Origin: an uncultured Pseudomonadota bacterium
GTDB lineage: Bacteria > Pseudomonadota > Alphaproteobacteria > Rs-D84
Assembly: GCA_947306185.1 (NCBI GenBank)
Contig: CAMZFU010000008.1
Coordinates: 1-28,071 of the forward strand
Direction: 5' to 3'
DNA length: 28,071 nucleotides
Shown here: positions 15,690 through 22,700 of the stretch, one piece after another
Layout: every line of letters starts with the position of its first letter
Position numbering within the stretch: the first letter of the stretch is position 1
Notes under the pieces: model-generated
The model's input: the letters and a program-made list of their open reading frames with translations, nothing else
Told to the model about the DNA's origin: nothing
The model's database searches: none
Translations under genes and position numbers: made by a program

Positions 15690-17115
15690 TTTCTTTTATA
15701 TATTTTTCCAACCAATCTTTTGGTTTGTTCCATGCTAGTTTACCAAACTTTTTCATTTCACCACCAAAATTATCAATCCCGCTTTCTTCTTTATCGTCCG
15801 TTTTTCTGAACGGATAAAACGCCGGTGCCGCCGCAACAAGTTTATCTATCTTGGGGCTAAGCACATACATATACAAGAAGAATAACCCAAACATTAATAC
15901 TAAAAAGTCCCAACCGTTATGCAAAAAATCAAAAGCTTGTGAATCCGCATTTGCTTTTTCCCTATTGAAACATTCGCGGAACATATCTTTATCTATTTCG
16001 CCATTTTTAATAGACGACTTTTCGCATGTTGCAAATACATTATGAACCGTCACACTTTGTTCTGTATTTTGGGTGGTTTTCAACAGCGGTGGAAATATAC
16101 CCGCGCCTGGGAACACATCACGGCCAGCAAAAGATATAATCGCATACACAATTACAACTTTTAATGAAATTGCGATTACTTTTACTGCGGCATCAATTAG
16201 CATTTTTAATGCGCCTTTGACGGCTTCGCCGGCAATTTTCCATGTCTTTTCAAATGCGGTCGCTGCGGCAAAGAAAGGTAAAAAGATTACCAAGAATATC
16301 AACCTGAATATAACTGATAATATTTGAAAGAATAAATCAAACCCAATAACAACAAACATTATAACAGTTAATATCCCCGCAATCCACGTTAATATGCCGC
16401 CGCCCAAACCCATCCACGCAAAATTCATCAACGAAAAACCACCCGCCGCACCAGCAAGCATAACCGTGTTTACATTTCCAACAATGCACATCAATGAATT
16501 AGAAATAGGGGCCATTGGATCTGTTTGTGGCAAAGCCGATGGAATGCATTGAGCATAATCTAAAACACCGGTCGCGGCCATTGACAAGTGTGTGCCAAGA
16601 TACATAACTGGTTCAATTGTAATTGCAGATAACGCCTTGATTGCATCGATACCACCCATGCCAAATCCACCAATAATTGCACCGACAATCATTATACGTA
16701 CACCTTGACGCCACACAGGGTCAAACCAGTCTTTGAATTCAAACTTTTTTTCTGCGGTATCTAATTTAGCGGACTCTTTAATAGAATTAAGAAAATATTT
16801 TACTGTATGAACAATCATAAATATTCCAAGTCCAAATACCATTAATATCCACAGGTTGTTCAGTATCGCGGTCCAGAATTTTTCTGATGCGCGTCCCAGT
16901 ACAATGAATAAATCGTTTACATAATTGCACAGAAAACACCCATTCGCTGATGCAATGTTACCATCGGTTGCACCAATTGAATTCAAGAACGTATCCATAC
17001 TGGTATACGAAAGGGATGCGCCACCAATTGAAGAACTGACATACCAGATGCCGATTCCCAATGCAATCGCACCAAAAGTAAAACGAACAAGATAAGTTAG
17101 TAACAGTTTTTTCAT
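15679..17115 (-). CDS. VirB6/TrbL-like polytopic membrane protein, paralogue 3 (478 aa)
   Basis: The N-terminal helix (5-30) is followed by a CFLC motif (Cys60, Cys63), comparable to CWGC and CWTC in two paralogues, then helices near 86-110 and 138-160. ITIEPVMYLG (EP 168-169) is the family EP motif, followed by the loop cysteines 190 and 210. The central hydrophobic block includes LIFLVIFLPFFAAA and a conserved amphipathic helix (ALKMLIDAAVK). A last helix lies near 412-430, followed by a charged cytoplasmic tail. The start ATG overlaps the upstream stop as TAATG, indicating translational coupling. No VirB4, VirD4 or other T4SS gene is nearby. Confidence 0.7.
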   Translation of the reverse strand: MKKLLLTYLVRFTFGAIALGIGIWYVSSSIGGASLSYTSMDTFLNSIGATDGNIASANGCFLCNYVNDLFIVLGRASEKFWTAILNNLWILMVFGLGIFMIVHTVKYFLNSIKESAKLDTAEKKFEFKDWFDPVWRQGVRIMIVGAIIGGFGMGGIDAIKALSAITIEPVMYLGTHLSMAATGVLDYAQCIPSALPQTDPMAPISNSLMCIVGNVNTVMLAGAAGGFSLMNFAWMGLGGGILTWIAGILTVIMFVVIGFDLFFQILSVIFRLIFLVIFLPFFAAATAFEKTWKIAGEAVKGALKMLIDAAVKVIAISLKVVIVYAIISFAGRDVFPGAGIFPPLLKTTQNTEQSVTVHNVFATCEKSSIKNGEIDKDMFRECFNREKANADSQAFDFLHNGWDFLVLMFGLFFLYMYVLSPKIDKLVAAAPAFYPFRKTDDKEESGIDNFGGEMKKFGKLAWNKPKDWLEKYIKENVD

Positions 17116-18359
17116 TATTTCTTTTTGTCGCCACCTTTACCGTCTTTGCCGTCTTTTGATTTATCACCTTCGTCTTTCTTTTCGCCGCCGTTCACAATTA
17201 GACCACCGACTTTTTTAATTCCGTTTGTAACAATACCAACTAAATTTTCTGCATCATTTGCCATTTGTTCACTTAATTTATTTTCTTCTTCTACACCAAA
17301 TGTATTCAATATCATTTTTGTTACCTGTGGAATTTGCGCATAGATATAATTTAGAACATAAAGTAAAACGCTTATTCCACCAAGTGTTAATGTTGCAAGA
17401 TTACTTTCCGATAAATCTTCGGCCATAACAGTCCCAGATGTAATTGCATCCATAAGTTCATTTACGCTTGTTCCGGTATCCGAAAAGAATCGTGCAATAA
17501 TAACAAGTATAACCATATACGTTATAACCGCACTGCCCAATGTGATAATAGAATTTACAACTTTCTTAATTTGGCTGGCACCTAATCCTTTGCCAAGTGA
17601 AGACATCCACGCGGGCATATCGCCACCACGAAATGACATCATCATTAATGCGATTGGAAACATAAACGCAAACATTGCCATTGCTATAATTACATCGACA
17701 AAATAAAAACAGAAACGCAAGAATAATTTAAAGAATCCATAAAATAAATATAATCCCACAAAGAATATCAATATATGTCGGAATATATCGCCAACACTTA
17801 AAATATTTTTCCACGAAAATGCTTCTTCCATAACCGCGATGCCTAATTTCATATAAGATTGAAATAAACTTACGGTTGTTTTCATTATCGATATTATCGT
17901 ATCGCGTAATTTTGGACGATAAAGCCCCGTGTCTTCCATTTGCGTTGGTTGATAGGTAACGCGTGTGTTTACTGCCTCTGGCACGGTATTTAATATTGCA
18001 TGACTGTAAACCAACGTTATATCTGCAACGGGTTCAAAAGTGACACGTGTTATGAATCGTGGAAAACCAACACCTATTCCCAATAACGTAAGTGCAAATA
18101 ATGAATTTATCATTACACGAACAACTGTTTTAAGATAAAACGGATCTGATGAATCCGGCTTTTTGGGGTTAAAGTGTTTCCAAACAGCCCACAAAATAAA
18201 GAACAGAAATAATACAAAGAAAATCATAAAACATAGATTGGCAATTTTGCTGTACACGGCACCACCCGCGTTTGATACGACGCGGAATAAATTATCAAAT
18301 ACAGCACAGCCCCAGCATTGCACCGCATTATCAACAAAATTATTCAATATACCGTTCAT
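17115..18359 (-). CDS. VirB6/TrbL-like polytopic membrane protein, paralogue 2 (414 aa)
   Basis: It lacks a classical signal peptide and opens with a short segment carrying CWGC (Cys15, Cys18), then helices near 40-60 and 85-98. GFPRFITRVTFEPV holds the FPR-x7-EP motif (99-110), spaced exactly as in the divergent fifth paralogue. It is the only member without cysteines in the following loop. Further helices follow (about 185-225 and 255-285). The C-terminus is a 25-residue tail of Lys, Asp and Gly, probably a cytoplasmic disordered tail. Start and stop both overlap neighbouring genes by a single A (TAATG). Confidence 0.7.
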   Translation of the reverse strand: MNGILNNFVDNAVQCWGCAVFDNLFRVVSNAGGAVYSKIANLCFMIFFVLFLFFILWAVWKHFNPKKPDSSDPFYLKTVVRVMINSLFALTLLGIGVGFPRFITRVTFEPVADITLVYSHAILNTVPEAVNTRVTYQPTQMEDTGLYRPKLRDTIISIMKTTVSLFQSYMKLGIAVMEEAFSWKNILSVGDIFRHILIFFVGLYLFYGFFKLFLRFCFYFVDVIIAMAMFAFMFPIALMMMSFRGGDMPAWMSSLGKGLGASQIKKVVNSIITLGSAVITYMVILVIIARFFSDTGTSVNELMDAITSGTVMAEDLSESNLATLTLGGISVLLYVLNYIYAQIPQVTKMILNTFGVEEENKLSEQMANDAENLVGIVTNGIKKVGGLIVNGGEKKDEGDKSKDGKDGKGGDKKK

Positions 18360-19645
18360 TACTTAACCAGTTTTATTATTTTTTTTGCCGACTCGTATAT
18401 TCCTTTTGCTTTATCTACACTTGTCTTGAAATCGCCTTTGGCTTGGTTGTAAAGACCACTCATACCTGGGGCGTATTTTTCCAATTGTTCGCGTGTTTTA
18501 TCAAAAATCGCGTTCATCAAGAAAAACGTTAATATCGCAGACAGCCATAACAATGAATGCCCACCAAATCCTACGGCATTCATATTTACACTGTTAAGAT
18601 TTGATGAGGCTGCTCCACCTGCACTGACCAAAAATACAGATGAATCAAATTGGAATAATGCACGGACAATCGCAACATTAACAATCAAAATAAATGTACA
18701 CGCAATCATTGTTATAATTAGTGCGCGCAGTGCCTTGATAATTTCACTAAACGCGGGCAATACATCAAACCATTTATCACTGGGTTTTGCCACCCAAACA
18801 AGAACATTAAATGGGTATAATATCAATGCCATTCCAAAATTAAATATTCCCTGAATAATTAACAAGGCCATAAATATATTGCATCCAACAAATGCGAATA
18901 TCAATAAAAGCCCGCTAATGATATCCATTATGTTTTGACCACCATGTGGTATTAACGTTAATAGGCCGCGCAATCCACGCGCCACCATATCAAAACCACG
19001 TTTAATAACTTTATTATTTGCCGCAGATAAATCTGCAACAGGTTCTGTCATAAAATCACATGCGCGCACATCCAACCAATCACCGGCCAAGACACCCTTT
19101 GGACACGATACATCAACGCGGACAACACCATTAAGATTTTGTGATTCTAGAATAGTGTCTGTATAAATCGCACCAAATTCCAAGAACGGATTTACCAACC
19201 ATTCTGTGACGTATGTTGGTTTTATTTGTAATAAAAATGTTGCCGCAACAATTGCACGCATAGCGGTCTTTAATGCGGTTTGTGCGATGTCCATTCCTTT
19301 GATTTTTCCATCCCACATTTCGCCGCCACCTGATAGTCCAAATAGTTCAATCCACCGTTTTGGAAAAAACATTTTGAACGCATACATAAAAATAGATATA
19401 GCCAAAAAGCCCCAAATCAACAGGTATATAATACCATCGCCATTGCCAACAAAATATTCATAGCCGCCACGCGCGACCATCATAAATGCATCCAATACAC
19501 GTGGAACAAAAGGTGCAAGATTCAAACTATCAACAATTTCCCAACGCGCGAACGCGGCACTTGGCGCAAAAAATATTACGCACAATGCCAACGGCAACAC
19601 CAATCGTCGTGTCCAATTTATAAAATTACGCCACACAAAAAACAT
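18359..19645 (-). CDS. VirB6/TrbL-like polytopic membrane protein, paralogue 1 (428 aa)
   Basis: First gene of the four-gene minus-strand operon. Residues 1-33 form a signal peptide (cleavage after AAFA). Helices follow near 72-90 and 128-140; TEWLVNPFLEFGAIY (NP 152-153) is the EP-motif equivalent. Loop cysteines lie at 181 and 196. The block FNFGMALILYPFNVLVWVA and the helix ALRALIITM match the second conserved region of VirB6/TrbL proteins. A helix near 365-380 precedes a tail that is helical and Lys-rich. The start is at ATG 19645 with a weak TAGGA RBS; the predicted leader is about 17 nt. The promoter is shared divergently with the fifth paralogue. Confidence 0.7.
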   Translation of the reverse strand: MFFVWRNFINWTRRLVLPLALCVIFFAPSAAFARWEIVDSLNLAPFVPRVLDAFMMVARGGYEYFVGNGDGIIYLLIWGFLAISIFMYAFKMFFPKRWIELFGLSGGGEMWDGKIKGMDIAQTALKTAMRAIVAATFLLQIKPTYVTEWLVNPFLEFGAIYTDTILESQNLNGVVRVDVSCPKGVLAGDWLDVRACDFMTEPVADLSAANNKVIKRGFDMVARGLRGLLTLIPHGGQNIMDIISGLLLIFAFVGCNIFMALLIIQGIFNFGMALILYPFNVLVWVAKPSDKWFDVLPAFSEIIKALRALIITMIACTFILIVNVAIVRALFQFDSSVFLVSAGGAASSNLNSVNMNAVGFGGHSLLWLSAILTFFLMNAIFDKTREQLEKYAPGMSGLYNQAKGDFKTSVDKAKGIYESAKKIIKLVK

Positions 19646-19668
19646 ATATCCTACATTTTATAATTTGA

Positions 19669-19702
19669 TTTATATCACATATTGTTAAAATTGTGATATA
19701 AT
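19669..19702. promoter_or_regulatory. Divergent promoter with 10-bp inverted repeat in the VirB6-like locus
   Basis: TTATATCACA (19670-19679) and TGTGATATAA (19692-19701) form a perfect inverted repeat around a 12-nt spacer. The right arm contains extended -10 TGATATAAT for the plus-strand gene (TATAAT 19697-19702). The left arm, read on the minus strand, contains TGATATAAA for the operon (19669-19674). The two promoters overlap, so RNA polymerase or a regulator could bind only in one mode at a time. Confidence 0.65.
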
Positions 19703-19710
19703 TAAAAGAA

Positions 19711-21018
19711 ATGAGCAAGTTAAAAAAATTTTTAATTGTGTTTTTATCGTTCTTTCCTTTGACTGCGGGGGCGGCGATACCATGGTTGCTTGCTGGGGCG
19801 GCTGTAGCTATTGCGGGATTTTCGGTATATCGCAGTGTTTCACCAGTAAATGTGAACGATGCGTTACAGTTCTTTTCTTCATGTTGGACATGCCAAATGT
19901 TTTCTGGGGTTATGGCGACAATGTCAAACATATTACCACGCATATACGAAAACCTGGGCAGGGTGATAGTTCCATTTGGTGTTGCATTAACTGGTATATA
20001 TTTTATATGGACGATTGCGTATGGTTTTATAAACAAAAAAATCGAAGTAGGTTGGTCGATGGCATCAACTTTTGGAACGCACTTGGTGAAACTTGCAATT
20101 ATGACGGCATTGTTGTTGGCCCCATTTCCACGTTTAATCACAGATATTATTATTGAACCGGTATTTAATGTTGGTTTATCAATAAATCATCTTGTTGGCG
20201 ATCCAGACAAATATGCAGAATGCGTTGTTGCAACGTCAATTATGGACGGGAATAACGATAAAGTATCCATTAGAAGTGACGGTTTGGCAACTGGGGCATT
20301 CCCTGTAAAAATGCGCAGTGGTTTGGCATGTGAAGTGTCCCAGGTTCATCAACTTACGGGTTTAGGTATGACGGTTGGTTGGACTATGATGAACATGGCA
20401 TTCAATTACGAATATATGCACAAGATTTTATGGCAAATACCAATTTTTCCGAATATCCCGATATTTTTTGCTGGGTTGTTGGTATTAGTGTTGTTTTTCG
20501 TTACACTGTTGCCGGTATTAACATATTTTCTTGAAATATTCGTGATGCTGTCATTAGATTTGGTAATGTTGCCATTAATGTTGTTGTCGTGGGTGTTTGC
20601 TGGATGGACTGATGTGTTTCCAAAGGGAGGGCGAACAATTCAGAATATGATAAATGATGTGATTACCGGCACGGTTGGTATTGCCATGATGGGGGTGTTT
20701 ATTACGTTCGGCATAATGTTTTTGGATGCAATTTTTGGTGATATTGGTGGAATATCTCGAATCGCCACAGCAATTGCCCAAGGCGATTCGAATGGAACGT
20801 CAAAAATATTGATGGATGGTCTGATGCTGCGCGATGACAGTTTGATTACGATAATATTGATGGGGGCATTTTTCGCACTATTTATGACATCAATACCGTC
20901 GTTGATTAAGACATTATTCAATTTTAGTGTGTCTGATAAGTTCTATAAAACGATGAAAAATGACTTTGATATTGGACGCCAAATCCTTGGAAAATGGTGG
21001 GAAAAGATAAAAAAATAA
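19711..21018 (+). CDS. VirB6/TrbL-like polytopic membrane protein, divergent fifth paralogue (435 aa)
   Basis: Residues 1-22 are a signal peptide, followed by a hydrophobic stretch and CWTC (Cys58, Cys61). Helices lie near 85-105 and 122-138. APFPRLITDIIIEPV carries the FPR-x7-EP motif (139-150) and Cys171/Cys207 form the loop pair. The block MLSLDLVMLPLMLLSWVFAGW and the following helices match the operon members. It ends in a Lys/Trp-rich tail. ATG 19711 lies 8 nt after the -10, so the mRNA is predicted to be leaderless. It is transcribed away from the other four, yet shares their motifs, so it belongs to the same family and probably the same complex. Confidence 0.7.
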   Translation: MSKLKKFLIVFLSFFPLTAGAAIPWLLAGAAVAIAGFSVYRSVSPVNVNDALQFFSSCWTCQMFSGVMATMSNILPRIYENLGRVIVPFGVALTGIYFIWTIAYGFINKKIEVGWSMASTFGTHLVKLAIMTALLLAPFPRLITDIIIEPVFNVGLSINHLVGDPDKYAECVVATSIMDGNNDKVSIRSDGLATGAFPVKMRSGLACEVSQVHQLTGLGMTVGWTMMNMAFNYEYMHKILWQIPIFPNIPIFFAGLLVLVLFFVTLLPVLTYFLEIFVMLSLDLVMLPLMLLSWVFAGWTDVFPKGGRTIQNMINDVITGTVGIAMMGVFITFGIMFLDAIFGDIGGISRIATAIAQGDSNGTSKILMDGLMLRDDSLITIILMGAFFALFMTSIPSLIKTLFNFSVSDKFYKTMKNDFDIGRQILGKWWEKIKK

Positions 21019-21069
21019 AAAATCAAGTTATTTATTTTTATTGTGCCCCTTTTTTAATGCAACCGAATC

Positions 21070-21078
21070 TGATATAAT
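21070..21078 (+). promoter_or_regulatory. Extended -10 promoter of the 172-aa gene
   Basis: TGATATAAT at 21070-21078; no clear -35. The ATG follows after 8 nt, predicting a leaderless transcript. Confidence 0.6.
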
Positions 21079-21086
21079 TCTTAGCA

Positions 21087-21605
21087 ATGAGTAGTTTTCC
21101 GATTCTTTATTGGCCACGCAGTACCAAGTCTGATATCGAATACCAGACCGCACGCAAAGTAATAAATACGGCAATCGGCGAAATGCCAAACGTTATTAGT
21201 GGCGATTTAAATGTCGCCGATGTTTTTGCTGCGCACCCGGATGCGGTTATTTATTACCCTGTATTTTATGGCTCTACGGGTTGGTGGGGCGAATTATTGG
21301 GCGGAAATGCGGTTGTCACCAATAAATTGATAATTTCCCCAGAATGTCAATTAATGGTTATCGAAGATACCAAACATGCAGGCAATCACAAAAATACCGC
21401 AACACATCAGTTGTTCGCCGCAGAAATATATCCAACAAGCGGATTTTTCAAGAAAATGAGTTCTGAAATTGCGGTTGTTTCAGATATGTTGGCGACCGAG
21501 GCCGGAACAGTTCTTGCACTGTTTGCGGGCCGTGACAAGAATCGTCTTGTAAATATTTTAGAATCCACTGGAAATTCCTATTTGGGATGTATCGGACATT
21601 ATTAA
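21087..21605 (+). CDS. Hypothetical protein (172 aa)
   Basis: I do not recognise this protein. It has no signal peptide or membrane helix and looks like a soluble cytoplasmic protein of mixed alpha/beta composition. The N-terminus ILYWPRSTKSDIEY and the C-terminus NSYLGCIGHY are distinctive. A Gly-rich segment GSTGWWGELLGGNAVV and a His-containing segment KHAGNHKNTATHQLF lie in the middle. It has its own extended -10 promoter with ATG 8 nt downstream, and lies between the fifth VirB6-like gene and rpmE. The reading frame is supported by the promoter and start geometry and by codon use like that of its neighbours. Confidence 0.7.
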   Translation: MSSFPILYWPRSTKSDIEYQTARKVINTAIGEMPNVISGDLNVADVFAAHPDAVIYYPVFYGSTGWWGELLGGNAVVTNKLIISPECQLMVIEDTKHAGNHKNTATHQLFAAEIYPTSGFFKKMSSEIAVVSDMLATEAGTVLALFAGRDKNRLVNILESTGNSYLGCIGHY

Positions 21606-21628
21606 AGTACCGAAATTGTATTATTGCC

Positions 21629-21656
21629 TTGATTTTCCGAAAAAACACTGTATAAT
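21629..21656 (+). promoter_or_regulatory. Promoter of rpmE
   Basis: TTGATT (21629-21634), 16 bp, TATAAT (21651-21656). The leader is about 28 nt and contains the RBS AAGGGG. Confidence 0.7.
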
Positions 21657-21690
21657 TGCGTGGCAAAAATAAAACATAAGGGGTTTTGTG

Positions 21691-21903
21691 ATGAAAAAAG
21701 GTATTCATCCAGATTATTATGAAATCAACGTTACACGTACAGACGGCAAAACGGTGAAGATGTATTCTTCGGTCAAAAAAGACTTGGTTTTATCCACGGA
21801 TAATTTGAATCATTCTGCATGGACGGGTCAACGTTCAAACGCCGGCGAAAAAGGCCGTAGAACCGCAGATTTCAAAAAGAAATTTGCTGGGTTTGATTTC
21901 TAA
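21691..21903 (+). CDS. rpmE: 50S ribosomal protein bL31, cysteine-free form (70 aa)
   Basis: It begins MKKGIHPDYYEINV, the bL31 signature, and ends in SAWTGQ and a basic KKKFAGFDF tail. The zinc-binding cysteines of the C+ form are absent, as is usual in Alphaproteobacteria, so this is the zinc-independent type. ATG 21691 is preferred over the GTG just before it (21688) because of the spacing from AAGGGG. It is followed after 27 nt by the IMPase-like gene, probably co-transcribed. Confidence 0.93.
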   Translation: MKKGIHPDYYEINVTRTDGKTVKMYSSVKKDLVLSTDNLNHSAWTGQRSNAGEKGRRTADFKKKFAGFDF

Positions 21904-21930
21904 ATTTGTATGTAAACTGGGGGGCGTACA

Positions 21931-22638
21931 ATGGATTTGTTGATTAAAGGTTCACCAGAGTTAAATAAAATGTTTATGGCCTTGCAGCGTACCGCAACGG
22001 GGCTGCGCCATGATTTTGGTGAAATTGAAAATCTGCAACAGTCCCTGCGTGGTGCGCGTGATTTCGTACATCGTGCCGCAACCCGTATCGAAGAAGAAAT
22101 ATTATCCGATTTATCATTGGTTCGTCCGTCTGCGGGTTTATTGACACCAAATGTGGTGCGTGCCGGCGATGGTCGTGATGAATTTGTTTTGGCATTGTCT
22201 GGGGCATCCAATTTTGTTCGTGGAAACCCACGTTTTGCAATATCATTGGCATTGCGGACAATGGACGAAACCAAAATAGCATTGGTTTATTCCCCAATTG
22301 ATGAATATTTGTATTATGCCGAATCTGGCGCTGGCGCATTTGCGTATTCTGCATTTCATTCGGCACGTATTCGTACATCCAATATCACTGATAAATCAGA
22401 TATGACGGCCGCATATAACGGAATTGTTGGAAACCCAATGGGTGTGACCGATATCCGCACAACTGGGTGCCCTGCGATGGATTTGGCATGGGTTGCCGCG
22501 GGCAAGTTTGATGCGTTTATGTCCACATCTTTGGATTTTGCCGAAATTGCGGCGGGTGATTTGATATTACGCGAAGCCGGTGGCAAAATAGAAATCGGTG
22601 CCGATATAATCGCAACAAACGGCAAGGTTAGTGAGTAG
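21931..22638 (+). CDS. Inositol-monophosphatase-like protein lacking metal ligands (235 aa), probable pseudoenzyme
   Basis: The fold is recognisable: GNPRFAISLALR, ALVYSPIDEYLYYAESGAGAF, RTTGCPAMDLAWVAAGKFDAF and AAGDLILREAGG follow the order of SuhB-type inositol monophosphatases. The catalytic metal site is lost: the canonical DPLDGT is LALSGAS, the GEE/TEES acidic pair is missing, and the WD of WDxAAG is replaced (FAEIAAG). Phosphatase activity is therefore unlikely. E. coli SuhB has a non-catalytic role in rRNA antitermination; here the gene follows rpmE, so a structural or regulatory role is possible (inference). The frame is open with normal codon use. The C-terminus is somewhat short and ends inside a 14-bp tandem repeat. 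RBS is the G-run at 21919-21924. Confidence 0.8.
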   Translation: MDLLIKGSPELNKMFMALQRTATGLRHDFGEIENLQQSLRGARDFVHRAATRIEEEILSDLSLVRPSAGLLTPNVVRAGDGRDEFVLALSGASNFVRGNPRFAISLALRTMDETKIALVYSPIDEYLYYAESGAGAFAYSAFHSARIRTSNITDKSDMTAAYNGIVGNPMGVTDIRTTGCPAMDLAWVAAGKFDAFMSTSLDFAEIAAGDLILREAGGKIEIGADIIATNGKVSE

Positions 22639-22653
22639 TGGTTAGTGATTAGT
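22626..22653 (+). repeat. Two tandem 14-bp copies overlapping the end of the IMPase-like gene
   Basis: GGTTAGTGAGTAGT (22626-22639) and GGTTAGTGATTAGT (22640-22653) differ at one base. The stop codon TAG (22636-22638) lies in the first copy, so the repeat supplies the last residues VSE and the stop. Confidence 0.7.
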
Positions 22654-22681
22654 AAAAACGGCCGCAAATGCGACCGTTTTT
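22654..22681. terminator. Bidirectional terminator between convergent genes
   Basis: AAAAACGG-C-CGC, loop AAAT, GCG-A-CCGTTTTT: an 11-bp stem with one mismatch. A-run and T-run flank both sides, so it can serve the IMPase-like gene (plus) and the cysteine-rich gene (minus). Confidence 0.85.
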
Positions 22682-22700
22682 CATTTGTATCAAAATCTGC

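Noticed and set aside
19670..19701. CRP/FNR-type site at the TCACA...TGTGA repeat
   Set aside because: The arms face the wrong way (CRP sites read TGTGA-N6-TCACA) and the spacer is 12 nt. The pattern is better explained by two extended -10 elements.
19626..20141. Minus-strand open frame of 171 codons over the VirB6-like promoter region
   Set aside because: It reads through both divergent promoters and is antisense to the signal peptide and first helices of the fifth VirB6-like gene.
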